In this document: positions 34,970 through 47,149 of the stretch, in pieces
Layout: the number at the start of each line of letters is the position of its first letter
How positions within the stretch are numbered: position 1 is the first letter of the stretch
DNA from: Dichotomocladium elegans
Lineage: Eukaryota > Mucoromycota > Mucoromycetes > Mucorales > Lichtheimiaceae
Length of the DNA: 64,000 nucleotides
NCBI GenBank assembly: GCA_025716815.1
Contig: JAIXMN010000012.1
Location: forward strand, 806,001-870,000
Direction of reading: 5' to 3'
The notes under the pieces: generated by a model
What the model was told of the DNA's origin: nothing
Databases searched by the model: none
Seen by the model: the letters and a program-made list of their open reading frames with translations, nothing else
Made by a program: the position numbers and the translations under genes

Positions 34970-36203
34970 TCATGGTGATTGCGTGATGTTATCTGCTGTA
35001 TTCATAGGTGCGGTTGAGTCTGGCGGTGTAGGAAGCTGTTGCCCTTGTGATCGTTTTCGGCTATCGCCCTTGTCAATGGACAGGTGCCGGGCTACCTTAT
35101 GCACGTGACAGTAGCCATCATCTTGTTGTTGGTCGCTTTCTTGCTGACCGATACGAGCACCTGTGTCCGCGTGAGCCAGTGGGCGAAGCTGGCCACGTAC
35201 GTCCAATGATTGTCCCGCTTCTTGATCTCGCATCCAATGTGACAAAAGCTGGTCACCATAATGTTGCAGTTCCTCGACTGTCACGAACAAGGAGTAGTTA
35301 TTCAGCGCAATAAATTCAAGTTCGAGCACGTTTAATTCCGCAACAGGTAGGCCTCCCACCTTTGTTAAAAACAAGTAAAATAAAGTTCAACATGACGTGC
35401 ACAACCTACGCCGATGCTCAATATGATGAGCATGATCTCTCTTTTTACCTTGGCGTAGCGAGTGTTTGTAAAGAAAACGTCGGAAAATAACTTGCTTGAA
35501 ACCATAATGCCAGAAATAACCAGGCGATGGATATTAAACGAGTCGATACGAAGTGGTTGCCGGGCTTTCGAGAGGCGATCAAAGTAAACAAGAAGCGCGA
35601 GGAAGCATTCATTGGCGCAAGGACAGTACTTTAAAATACGAGAGAGATAAGCATGAATAGATATGCTCGGGATGGAACGGGCATGGAAGCAGGTGTATGG
35701 AGATGAATGCGATAGACTGCGAGATCGACCATGACGAGGCGGATCGCCGCTCCCATTATGATGAGCTGAAGCCGGTGTGGTCAGATTGTGACGATCGTTC
35801 GCCATAGTGACCTTCTCCAGAAGTGAGGTCAGCATTTTAATGGTATCCTTGGTAGGATGTCGAGCGAGATCGAAGCGGAGAGCTGTGGCATTCATGGCAT
35901 CTAGATGGTTCAGATGTAAGGTCAAAGGAATTATATTACGCCTGGGTTTCCTCTTTTTTTTTTTTTATATCTCCTCTCACTAACGAAATGCAAAACTTGG
36001 AATAAAAAATTGGGCTGTGCCCGGCGGGACGAAAATGAAAGGAGATCAACAGTGCTGAGAGAGAAAAGTGTGTGTATCTGTGCAAAACATCGAGCGTGAA
36101 CGAAGCAATAAAGAAAAACGAAAATGTAAGTGTGCAAATCTCACAGAGCATTAGCAACAGCCCGAGCAACATCCTGATGACATCCACCCAGTTCCAATGT
36201 CAT
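34970..36203 (-). CDS. PHO80/PCL-type cyclin
   Basis: Exon 34970..35374 follows exon 35449..about 35895 across a GTAAAA...AAAG intron, joining 'FTNTRYAK' to 'VGGLPVAELNVLELEFIALNNYSLFV'. The cyclin box is clear: 'FHARSIPSISIHAYLSRILKYCPCANECFLALLVYFDRLSK', 'FNIHRLVISGIMVSSKLFSDVFFTN', as in Pho80/Pcl cyclins that partner Pho85-like kinases in nutrient and phosphate control. The tail ends 'LPTPPDSTAP'. Upstream, a short first exon starting at 36203 ('MTLELGGCHQDVARAVANAL') fits as the N-terminus before 'DAMNATALRFDLARHPTKDTIKML', but I could not make that join keep phase. If it is wrong, translation may start at 35895. Confidence 0.88.
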
Positions 36204-37079
36204 GCGCTAGGAAAGTTGCTAATGCTCACGGAGTACGTGCAAAACCTCTGAAGACGCGGGCTTCACCGCCTGGAGCAGTTGTTGCAGATTCTCGGTGAAA
36301 AATCCCTATCGCTGTAGACCTCCAGACGACACGGATGCCGTAGTACAAGTCCAGGCAACTGGGAATATTGTTCGTTGCAAATGAGAGAGACCAATCCAGC
36401 TTCAGCACCATCGACGACTGTGGGAACAGACGTAGTTCTCTAAATCAATAATCATAGTGGCTGTTTTAAGCACAAGACAACTACGTGGCGCCTGTAAGCA
36501 AAAAGCAAAAGCAGAAGCTTGCATGCATGTATTGCATCGGTAGGATTCGCGATTAGGGAGAAACACTTGGATGATCGAAAAGCCAAAAAGAACAAAATGT
36601 CTTTGGCGTGGACGGATACAAGGCATCGCAACATGGGCCCGGAGCGCCTGAGATCTGGGACTCCCAACTGTGTGGTGGTGAAGCTCTCCACCGTTTAGCT
36701 AAGCTGGTGAGTTTCGTGTTCTATGGCAAGCCATATTGCTCTCAAAGGGACTTCCCGGAACCTTCGTCAGATTATGAAGAAATTTTATGCAATACAGCAA
36801 GTTAAGGATACAATCTACATTGCTTTATGGACTAATGCAAGAACAACTATATTAGGATGTTGTATTGGATTTGAGTAGATACACTCCATGCACAATGCGT
36901 TATTCTTGTCCATGTTTCGGTAATTCTTGGTTCATCATGTACAGAGGCATTTTCCGAAACCTGGATTCTCTAGGGTTTTCGTATTACTAAGCTCAGCGCC
37001 AAACTCAAAGCATCTACATAAAGCCTATGATAAGGGCCAGAGGGTGCACTAAGGCAACAACAGCAAAGCAGGCTGAACT
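36204..37079. other. Non-coding stretch
   Basis: No recognisable gene; several short frames without features. It leads into transposon debris. Confidence 0.35.
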
Positions 37080-37620
37080 AGAGCCTTATAATTCTCTTGA
37101 GGAGGGAACCATGCCACATGCTACTCCTATTACTAATTTGAAACGAAGTATGGCATGATCAAAGGAGGGAATTCCAGCGATAGTTACAACGCCCCTAACA
37201 AAAGCGATTGCAACATCGATTTGGCGCACCATATCTTCCATTGGTTTGATTAATGCTAGTCTGAGAGTTTCAGAGTGTATCAAAAACAGAAAACTTGGAC
37301 GTGTATGTAAATGATGGATATACAATAGGAGCATTAACAGGACATTATTTAAGCTTTTTAAGCGCGACACGATATGAAATGGACAAGTATCTCGAAATAA
37401 GCGGACACCTATCTTGTCATGAATGATGCTCCTACTCACAGTTCGACTGACATAGGTAAATATATTTATTCTCGAGGATATCACTACGTATATCTTCCTC
37501 CGTATTCTCCTGAACTTAATTCAATTGAGCAATTCTGGTCTGTTATTAAGAGTAAGGTGAAGCGACTAAATTACATATTGGAAAAAGAAACACTAATGAC
37601 TAGGTCAGTAAGCATGTAAT
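37080..37620 (+). mobile_element. Mariner/IS630-type transposase, C-terminal fragment
   Basis: The segment reads as the middle and end of a DDE transposase. First comes a decayed 'NLKRSMA*SKEGIPAIVTTPLTKA', then an intact frame 'MNDAPTHSSTDIGKYIY' and 'YLPPYSPELNSIEQFWSVIKSKVKRL'. Asp of 'NDAP' and Glu of 'SIEQFW' are separated by 33 residues, typical of Tc1/mariner-IS630. It is more diverged from the 8.4- and 49-kb copies than they are from each other, so it may be a second subfamily. Stop codons and frameshifts make it inactive. Confidence 0.75.
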
Positions 37621-38055
37621 GGCTTATATTTAGATGATTCCAAAGGTTTGTTTCATATTCTGTTAATGTTTTGGCAAGAGTCACGACAAGGAAAAATTGC
37701 AATCTCTCTCTGCCGACCTCAGGACGCCAGAATTTGGCAATTTTTAGCATTAGGCAGTAAAAACAAGGGCGATGCTTCAAAGGTGTAGGACATATGGAAT
37801 AAGATAGTGGAAGGCAGTCAAAGCACTTGATGTGACTCAATAAAGGTGATTTATTCGAAGGGGGGAGGAATAGAGAGAAGGAGAAAGACATTTGCAAATA
37901 GTGGATTCGCTGGAATTGTTGAGTTGATAGGCGGGCCTAAAACGAGGTGTGAAATGGGCATTTTGGTAACCTGGCGAAATGTCTGCATTTCAGTTTAGTG
38001 AATCCGAAGGTGAAGCCCACCTTTTCCCCCCTTCTTCTTTAAGCTTGTTTCGTCA

Positions 38056-38500
38056 ATGTCTGGATGGACAGCATTAAGCTTATCTCGGGCTGCCTGCCTA
38101 GCCCGTGGTTTGCAACAAACACATCGGCTTGAAGCAGTCGCTATATTACGAGAATTGGATTTGGTTCTTATACATGTTGCTGGTGCCGATCCACTGTTGC
38201 CATCACTGGGTGCCAAGAATGGTACAAGAGATAAATCCTATCATGTAATCAAATATACAAACGACAGTAAGTGTATTTGTAGTCTCATTAATGGGCTTGT
38301 GGTTGACATTAGGTATTCAGACGATCAAAGTGGCAGCTCTTCATCCTCCTCCCCATGATTACATCATCGACCGTTGTTCCGAAAGAGAGCCTGACTCCTT
38401 CATCAATAGGTTGAGAGATTTCGTTACTCAACGTAAAACATTAGCCCTTCCTCTTTACAACTTGACTTACCAAGCCCGCCCCATAGCAAGGGTATCCTGA
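38056..38500 (+). CDS. Orphan two-exon gene, unknown
   Basis: Frame 38056..38266 can be spliced at GTAAGTG to an acceptor at 38312 (a 46-nt intron) and continues open to a stop at 38498-38500, giving 132 residues in exact phase. Text includes 'LARGLQQTHRLEAVAILRELDLVLIHVAGADPLLP' and 'VAALHPPPHDYIIDRCSEREPDSFINRLRDFV', which looks like folded protein. I recognise no family. Its place between transposon fragments suggests a piece of mobile or host-derived coding DNA. Confidence 0.35.
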
Positions 38501-38708
38501 TGTGCACGTGACGATAATCATGGTGGTGGATGGTGGTGCACCAGGAGCGAGGGTAGGCAACGCCAGAAACAACGGCAAGGACACGCTGGGGAACACCCCG
38601 GATGAGGGCGGGGACAATCAGCCCACTGCTAAAAAAAAAGGACTGTCCTTACCCGAAGACAGCCAAATCGCGGCCTTGCCGAGGGGTCCGGTATTCTTTT
38701 TGCCCTTT

Positions 38709-38759
38709 CTTCCATGGCTCATCAAGTATGGGTGCAATTGGTTAATTTACAAAGGATAG
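38709..38759 (+). repeat. Dispersed repeat, copy 2 (coding-like)
   Basis: Matches 6428..6478 and reads 'LPWLIKYGCNWLIYKG' followed by a stop. In this copy the frame is open upstream for about 70 codons from 38502 ('FFLPFLPWLIKYG'), so it may be the C-terminus of the ancestral protein. Confidence 0.6.
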
Positions 38760-38934
38760 AAAGTGTTATATTCAAATAAAAAGCAAGTCGACATAAAGAT
38801 TCACTTCTTTCTCCATGCATGCGACATTGGCTTTTTCATCCCGCGAAAAAGGATTTCCGAGTTTTAGGAAAATAATGTCTATCTGGACAGACCATCGTCG
38901 CAGGGTCATCTTGCCTCGCACTGCTAAACTTTTT

Positions 38935-39560
38935 CCATTTTATATTTTTACAACGTGGGTAAGGTCATGTCGCTGATGAGGAAATGTACTCTCTCTAATC
39001 CATTTGCTCGCACACAGATTGTCTACATAATTTATCTTGGAGAGGTAAGCCTGCCCTTGTTGCTATGGATGTTCCCAAGCGAAAGGATATAGCCATTCAG
39101 ATGAAAAAAGCTAGAATTCAAGAGCGGCTACACCGACAAAGATGTTAGTCATATTTTTCAAACAAATGTTTGAGAAGGCCTTGAATGCATCAACTGCTGC
39201 AAAACAGCTAGGAATCCATGTTTGTTCAGCTCAGCGATGGGCACGCAGTACGAAAAGGACACTGGCAGCCTTTCTAAGAAACGTGGATACCAGAGTCAGT
39301 TTACGTAATGATTTGATGAGAATCTATGAATTGCCCTGGAGCAACTAATGGAGCAACTGATACAGTGCTTTGAAAAACATAAATTATCGAAAACAACATT
39401 CCATCGATTTATGAAAAAAAGTTTTCTGAAGGTGGATAGCATATGTATAAAGCACAGTGTCAATCACGAAAGTCATGCGTGTAGTTATCCAATCCTCATA
39501 AATAATGACGGTTCTGTGCATATGATTTCTTTACCAAATCCACCCTGAACGTTATTATCA
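38935..39560 (+). mobile_element. Mariner/IS630-type transposon, N-terminal half, decayed
   Basis: After a degraded 'GQGHV..DEEMYSL' segment near 38950-38990 the fragment shows 'KRKDIAIQMKKARIQER', 'MFEKALNASTAAKQLGIHVCSAQRWARSTKRT' (the helix-turn-helix DNA-binding part), 'EQLIQCFEKHKLSKTTFHRFMKK' and then decay. The catalytic blocks do not follow. Frames are broken several times. Confidence 0.7.
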
Positions 39561-41091
39561 TGGTCTTACCCGGCATGAATCTATGCGATATTGGCTTGTT
39601 TTTTATCTGTACCCGACGACCATTGCTGTTCTAAATTGACCAAAGGTCATAAGAAGGTAGTGCAAGGATACCGGTTCCCTTGGGTTGGGCTACGATTTAA
39701 TTGCCTCGCAACAAGGTCCCATTCCCCCTTTTTTTGCGTCGTTGCTATTGCACGGTGCGAAATCCTTTTGCTTACTGGCACGATGACTGGATATAATTTT
39801 ATGATATGATTCGCTAAAAAGACCTATCATATCACTAGGAAGACAGTTAGCAGCTGGTGTCTACAGAGCTATGTAGAACGATTTACTTGGCAGTGATTAT
39901 TCAATGAGGAGTTTTAGGTGTGGGATACCTGATTTTGCAGAGTTGAGCAACAATACAGGGATATTGGTGTGTATAAGCATCTTGGTCGCTAAAATCAGTA
40001 GATGGCACTACTGCAGCGCCATATAACGTTCGGCCCTTTAAAACAGCTTCTGCTGAGTTTCCTCCCGCCCCAAATAGGGCGAATGGCGCTGCTACTGAAC
40101 TCTTGCACGCATCGTAGAAATATTGGCAGCAGCGACTAGAAGGTAGAGTTCAGAGCAAGAATCCCGCATGAAAGTGAGTTGCCATTTCAGAAAAGAGATA
40201 ATGTGTTGGTTATTTCACACTTTAGGAGCAGCTATTTATCTATGTCGTTCATTACAAATGCCAGAAACTGTCATTTATGCATAGTGGAAATTGGAAGCTC
40301 ATTATGAATGAACATCATTCTCTAAGCAGAAAATCCTACGGGAAAATATGGAGGTACAAAAGACCATAGATTCCCATTGAATTGGTATTTAATCTGTCCA
40401 TATATATCTTGCAATCAAGCGGACATATAGTTTTTAGGATTTTCGTAAGTGCCCCGTTGTGTAAAAGATGTGCGGGTCAATACCAATAAGTTTGGTGATC
40501 AAGACGAGCGGGGAAAGTGCGCGCGATTGGTCGATCTGCGGTTGATCAGAAAAGGAAGTAGTATCGGGTAATCATTTACTTACCATTCGTCAACTCCGCA
40601 ATGAACAATGATGCGATCTCTTTGGGCAGACTGACTCATCGATGGCTTTGTTTTCCAGTTATCCTATCGGTTCACTCCGTAAATTTTCGCATTCGTTACA
40701 GTAAAAGCTCCAGTATCCATTTGGCTGATAGCAACCTTTTTTTTTTTTACAATTTTCAAGAGCGAGAGGCATCTTATCTGATAGCTGTGTGTAACAGCAA
40801 TCCACGGGTAAACAAAAAATGAAAATGGCGACTTTCGTCTCGTACAAGAACATTATGCAAATTTTACGGCATCAGCAGTAGGGTGGGGGCTGTAAAAAAG
40901 TGAGGCTTCGATAACTCCCCCATCATATGCCTTGGGACCTAACATCCATCTCGGCGAGCTAAAGAGCCAGTTGGTTATTTCTGCAGCCATGCCCCCGCAC
41001 GACGTTCGCTGGGTAAATATTGATCCCAATTAATAAGTGAGCTGCACCTTTTATAGTTTGGAGAAAAAAGCTTCTTTTTTCCCGCCTGGCA
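39561..41091. other. Non-coding stretch
   Basis: No gene recognised. The last 60 bp before the reductase start contain a TTTTATAGT box at about 41049, a possible TATA element. Confidence 0.4.
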
Positions 41092-42832
41092 ATGGAGTAC
41101 CGATACCTTGGCAATTCAGGACTCAAAGTGAGCATCTTGTCACTCGGCACATGGATCACCTTTGGTAAGTCTAGTCTTTATAGCGATGATGGTCAGGAAA
41201 CAAAAAGAGGAAGAGACGAGTAGTATCGTCATTGGGTGCGACGCATGCACGCGTCGGGTATCTATGAATGGGCGTTGCTCTTCTCACCAGTCAATTTTCC
41301 TTCAGGTGCACAAATTACACCTGGTAATTGAAGGCGAATATATAAAAAAAAAGCAAGCTATATATACAATAGCTTCTTTCTCGACTTTGTCCCTCACTCA
41401 AGCAAAACAGAGGAAGCAACTGAGATAGTAAAGACCGCACTTGAATTGGGTATCAACCATTTTGATGTCGCCGAATCGCATGCAGGTAATCCGAGGCAGC
41501 GAATTATGTTCTCTTTTTTCCGCTCTCTAGTGTTTAGGGAGAATATATATGTACCAGAAGGTGTTGAAACATACCCATGGCGTTTATAGGCGGACAAGGA
41601 GAAATTGATTTAGGGTTAGCATTGCGGAACCAGAAAGGCCTTCGACGATCCGATTTTGTGATATCGACCAAAGTATTCTGGGGAGGCAAAGGGCCTAATG
41701 ATCGCGGATTATCTCGAAAGCACGTCTTCGAGGGCACTGTGGCATGCTTGCAACGACTTCAGCTGGACTACGTCGACATTCTTTATGCGCAGCGACCTGG
41801 TAACGAAATGGTCCCCACTTGAAGTTGGCCTTTGGCTTGTCGAAAGGGAAGAAATCTAACATTCCGCCATCACCCATCACCTCTCCAAAAAAAGACCCTG
41901 ATACCCCAATGGAAGAAATAGTGCGTGCATTTAACTGGTGCATCGACAAAGGCATGGCTTTGTATTGGGCCACGAGTGAGTGGCCACCTTATCTCATTAT
42001 GGAGGCCCATGCAGTTGCTGCCAGACTACAGTTGATCGCGCCCATTACGGAGGTAATAACACACATGAAAAGGCTCTAAGGAGAGCCCTGTTAGTAAAGA
42101 AGGAAAATGTGATTGAAACTTTCCGCGCAATCTCATAGTCACCTCAATACAACATGCTGAACCGAGAGCGGGTGGAAAAGGAATATCTGCCATTATACCA
42201 AAAATTCCGCATGGGCACTTGCGTATGGTCCCCGCTAGCTTCTGGTACAAAACAGCTTTTCATGATGGATAATGAACTGGGAAAAGACCTAACAGGAGAA
42301 TGGGGGGTGGAATTTTCTTTCGCAGGGCTGCTGACCGGGAAATACAACGATGGTGTGATACCGCCCTATTCACGATTAGCGATTCAGGATCATCCAGTCA
42401 TCAACAGATTGCGAGCTGGGTTCTTCAGCGAGGAGGGGAGGCGGAAAGTCGATAAAGTGAAGCTGGTTTGCGTATGTGGTTGCCTCGCATGCCCGACGTA
42501 TCCAACCGTTGTAATTTAACGTTCATTCTTGTGTCACCTAGCAAATCGCACGACGGTTAGGCTGTTCTCCTGCACAGCTATCGATTGCATGGTGTCTCCA
42601 CAATCAGAACGTTTCAACTGTCATTATTGGTGCATCGACTCCAGAGCAAGCCAAAGAAAATATCCAGGCTCTCAAAATACGTCATCTCTTGACCGAGGAT
42701 ATTATCCAGGAACTCGATAGGGTAAACAAAAAATGGGATGAAACTCTTTCTTGAATCGTGTTTCATGAATGCCTTTTATTTTAGGTCCTCGGCAATAAAC
42801 CCGAAGCTGTATTTGATTTCCGTCAGTCTTAG
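41092..42832 (+). CDS. Aldo/keto reductase of the voltage-gated K+ channel beta-subunit type (AKR6-like)
   Basis: Eight exons in exact phase: 41092..41164, 41411..41485, 41590..41799, 41895..42052, 42139..42244, 42326..42465, 42542..42721 and 42785..42832, giving 329 residues. The TIM-barrel text follows Kv-beta proteins closely: '[21 protein letters not shown]', '[27 protein letters not shown]', '[17 protein letters not shown]', '[22 protein letters not shown]', '[13 protein letters not shown]', 'WSPLASGLLTGKY', '[15 protein letters not shown]' and '[12 protein letters not shown]'. These enzymes bind NADPH and reduce carbonyls. Oddly, the usual catalytic Tyr in 'FDTAEVYA' is His here ('FDVAESHA', exon 2), and the usual Asn of 'ANRP' is Gln. 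The active-site Asp and Lys remain. It may be catalytically weak or act as a sensor. Confidence 0.94.
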
Positions 42833-43200
42833 TATCCTCTACCCCTCTTTGCTCCTCTCTCACCTCCCTTGAGCGTGTGTCTATATCTCCTTCTTTTTCT
42901 CGATCAAAGAAAATCGCGCCGCTTCTATATGGCGTCTTTTATCATAGCCAAATTTAAACTCTCGCCTTCCGATTCCAATTTTCAAGGTCTGTTTTTTTAG
43001 AATAGCAAAACACTGTGATCAGCAAGTAATATATAAACAAATGGGCAAAGATGTGCAACGATTAAAACATATGCGATCTGGTATACATAAAAGAGCGGCG
43101 CACGGGAAGAAGGGATAACATAGATATTTAAAAAGAAGAGAAGGGAAGGAGGAGGGGAAATAAACAACTTGATAACAAAGAATATGAATCGATATAGGAA

Positions 43201-43417
43201 TTAATGATGAAGCTGATGGTGAAGAGGCTGGTGATATTGCTGCTGTTGCTGACAGAAATAATAGAGGTCATCTTCTTCTGGTTCATGCAGATTCATCATA
43301 GATACGAAGGAGAATGGAAGAACTTCCTGGTGTGGAGGAAAGATATCAGGAGTTCCGGGCGCAGAATATTCAGATAATATGGATGAAGTCCCAAGGGGTG
43401 GCCAGCAGTCTTCTTGT

Positions 43418-43449
<32 letters not shown>

Positions 43450-44158
43450 GGAAGGTGCAACATAATAATTTGGGCGGAAGTAAGCCGAAGGGCTATCTTC
43501 AAACAATGGGTGAAGCATCTTGTCAATGTTGAATTGTGCAGCAAGTGCCTTCGCACGTGCGAATGTAATCCTAAAGAAAAACAAAATGATCTATTTAGTA
43601 AACGCCATCTTCGTATAAACATATGTACAAACACACTCATACACACACACACACAAACACAAAATAACATAATAATAATAATAATAATAAAAAAGAACAT
43701 TACCACACGCCCTTTAGATGCATGGCACCAACTTTGACGACGACCCGCCCACGTTCGTGCTTGAGTATTCCATCTCGTTTACCTCGAGAAATCCCAGTGA
43801 CATTAAGCAGTTTGGTGCCATTCACCATGTCATTATCTATGTAGGTAATAGAATTAGTCTTCGTTAGATTCAATTAAACTATCTTTCATCCTCTTTTGTT
43901 ACCTTGTCGTCTTGCTACGCAAATCCCGTTTACGTCAACTTGGTAACAAAGTGTGTTCTGGTCCTCCCAGATAGAAGTGGTGAGTTTGGGATAGTTTGCG
44001 GCGGACGATTCATGTGTTGGGTAATAATAGAGATTAGCAGAGGACATCAAGTCGCGCGATGGCGGCGGCGGAGGAGCATGGGAAGAAGAAGAAGAAGAAG
44101 CAGCAGCAGCAGCAGCAGAGCTAAACTGCTTGAAGGGCAATGTCATGTAATTGAGCAT
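43201..44158 (-). CDS. APSES-domain transcription factor (StuA/Phd1-like)
   Basis: Exons 43903..44158, 43704..43836 and 43201..43570 join in phase to 252 residues. A low-complexity N-terminus (poly-Ala, poly-Ser, 'PPPPPSRD') leads to the APSES (KilA-N) DNA-binding domain at about residues 60-150: '[35 protein letters not shown]', '[32 protein letters not shown]', '[10 protein letters not shown]'-type end. A 12-residue poly-Gln and a Gln/His-rich tail follow. StuA, Phd1 and Efg1 relatives control morphogenesis and development in fungi. Introns hold (CA) and (AAT) microsatellites. The 5' leader (about 44170-44310) is a long GA/CT tract. The family call is firm, targets unknown. Confidence 0.95.
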
Positions 44159-47114
44159 GGAGAATGGTGTGAGAGACTGAAAGAAAAGGAAGAGAAAAGA
44201 GGATAGGAAAATATGCGCAGCTTAATATCCTTTGACAGATATAAATAGACGTTGAGAAAGGCACGGAGAAGTGAGATGAGAAGAGAGAGAGAGAGAGAGA
44301 GAAAGAAGAAAGAAAGATAAATAGGGATGCATGTGGTCGATTTATATTCTTCACTCGGGGATCACCTCAATTTGGCGGCGGTGGCGGCCAGCTGGCTAGG
44401 TAAGACAATGAGAGAACATGAGCCTACGCGGCGACAAGACCCGGAAAAGAAAAAAAAATAGAGATAGATATTCCTTTCTTCAGACTTTCTTAGTGCTGTT
44501 CTTATTGGTAACATGACAACAGGATCATTGGGTCGATAAGACGACATCATAACAAACACGTTAATAGGTACCACAACATCCATTTTTTTCAGCTTGGCAG
44601 ACATATATGGAACAGAGTCCACTCTACCCCACTTACTTACCACAGCTATCGGGTCTCTCGGCCTTTCCATGGCGAAAAGAAAGTAAGTTTCTTTCCAATC
44701 CTATAGCCACCCAATAGCATGTTGCCAAAACGGAGCTTTAGGGCAAAACCTTATGCACGTGTGTGCATGATGAGCGAATATTCCTGACGCGGCGGAGAGG
44801 GATGCCAACCTCCAACGGCCCAGTTCGTCGCCGTAGCAGGTCAGTGCATATAGCGCGACCATCGCCACCGCTTCTTTCACATAACCCTACAGCACAGAAC
44901 AAGGGAACAGGTTTGTCTCAGAATCCAACCCCTTTTCTCTACAACTTTTTATAGAGCCTACTGACCCAAGGGGGCAAGGCGGGTAGGTGAACCTAAACGT
45001 GCTCGATCCACCGTACATTTGGTTGTTCTTCCTCCCCCTCTCTTCCCTAACAGTCATTCATGTGAGAAAAGCTATCGAAGGTAATACGGCCTATGCATGA
45101 CAAAAAAAGCCATCTTCTTATGAAATTGCTCGGAGAATATGTCGTCCTATTGGAGGCAGACAAGTGGTAAACGAGGGGCGATAGAGGCGCCATGCACGAT
45201 CATTAATCCCAAACGATAGATTGACCAAAAAAAGACAAAATGTTACAAAAGATGATGCACCAATCCCGCATCTCAATTATTCGATAGTCTAGCATAGACT
45301 TTCGGCTTTGTTGAAAGCTAGTTATATCCAGCGGAATATCATCTGTTTTCCCACCTTCATTTCCCTAGTAATTTTTCGGGAACATGGGGGTGGGTGGGTG
45401 GATGATCTGTTGCAATACTGGGAAAACAGAACGGTCTGATGACTCTTAATCTATCCTTACAACTCGTCCTTTGGAATAACATTTTGATATCATGGTCGGG
45501 TTTGTATGCGCCATATGTTTCCCTAACCACCCCCCAGCCCCCAGGATTGGGGGAAGGTATGACCCGGGGAGAAAAGTTCATTACTGCATCTACATTTTAT
45601 GACTCTCCGGTATCTCGGGAAAAGCGCCGCCTAGAGTACAATAGAAAACGTCTTCCCCAATGAAATCTCAGACTTGTTTATCGCATGTATAAGAAGGGCG
45701 AGAACTAACGTGACATTTAACTTTTATACATACATGTTTCTACAGTACTTGTCCGAAACTGATACGCACGCACTTATATATGTTAGTGCTATTAGAATCA
45801 CGACTAGGGTCATCTTCCCCTTAATGTTTGTTTGTTTCCTTTGATCCACCCGTTTTCGTATCGCGAAAGGAGGCACATCTTATATCCAAAGGCTCTTAGG
45901 AACTCAACGATTAAATCGCACTGCTTATGCACTTGTACCAAAGACAGAAGTCCGCTGTGAGCTTTAATTTTCTCGTTGTTCAAGACTCTTTCCCTTATCC
46001 CTTCCTTGCTCGGGGAGAAGAAGCTGTATATGGCAGACAATTATCAATACTAAAAAAGTACATCGGGCACCTTGCTAAGCATAGCCATGTAGCAAATCTT
46101 GCTTTTTACAGTACCGCGAGAAACAGCCATTTAGCTGTTGATTGCTCAAATTTCAATCTAATTGGCATCGTCAGATGATACGGCTTGTACCTCAGCGACA
46201 TGAGTCGAGCGAAAAAAAAAAACACTATTTGGTGATACGTCGGTTTTTCGGGAGGCAGTCGCTCAATTTCATCATTGTGCAGGGGTGGCGACTTGCTTTT
46301 AGATGTTTATTAAAAAGTTCAAATCAACAATAATAGATACCCTTTACAAATCCAATGTAGAGCAACCGATTTGTGACATATGGTAAAACTTTAACTTCGG
46401 GTGGATAAAGGTAGCAGCAATGATAGACATAGTAACGGTGGATTAGGAATACAGCACAACATTAATCGCTTGTCACTAGAAAATAATTTACCGAAAGCTT
46501 ACAGGTGGACTGCGTAATTTGCATCGCAGGTTAATGGACTCATCTTCTTTTAGATTCTGCAAAATTCATTTAATTAGCCGCAATAGCGCATCTATCAAAT
46601 GGACAGTAATGAGACAATATTTTACCGAAAGTGTAAGCTCACTACCATAGAGATCGATAGAGCAATGGAGTTTACTCCCATCGTTAAAGCCCTTATCCAT
46701 GGACTTCCGTGTTACTTGTAGCGGCGCAGCAGCAGTGCTACGGTCTCCGCATTGTTTACTATTTGTTCCCCTTTCCTCTTTAGCCAGGGCATTCGATTAT
46801 AGTAAGACATTGTTACCATAGGTTCTTTTTGAAACACTACACCGAGGCGCTCATCTTTAAACAGGAGATAGTCCATTTAAGGCATTATTTAAAAATCTTA
46901 AATATCAAGTTTACCACTCCTTTTTGCCGCACTCGAGGCATAAACAGTGTAGCCTTTCAAACTAGGGAACTGTTGACCAGATTTTCTTTTTTTTTTTCGC
47001 CGCCTCCTCTGACCCGGGACATAACCTGGTATATATACATGAATCGAACTAATTGAATTTCCAGAAACCCCCGGGGAACATGTGCGTGTTGCATTTCATA
47101 CCAGTAATACTACT
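44159..47114. other. Gene-poor region
   Basis: About 3 kb upstream of the APSES gene without a recognisable gene. A long regulatory region is common for such factors. Open frames (for example 44362..44670 minus) show no domain. Confidence 0.4.
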
Positions 47115-47149
47115 CGCACATGTGCGTGCGTGCGCGCACGCACGCGCGC
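47115..47149. repeat. Alternating purine-pyrimidine tract with a 22-bp palindrome
   Basis: Thirty-five bases alternate strictly between pyrimidine and purine (CG, CA, TG steps). Positions 47124..47145 form a perfect 22-bp inverted repeat without spacer. Such sequence can adopt Z-DNA or a cruciform. It overlaps no recognised gene. Confidence 0.8.

Noticed and set aside
41819..41894. Possible N-terminal extension of an aldo/keto reductase exon.
   Set aside because: It is intron sequence; exon 4 starts at 41895 in phase with exon 3.
43640..43690. (CA) and (AAT) repeats as a regulatory element.
   Set aside because: They lie inside an intron of the APSES gene and look like ordinary microsatellites.
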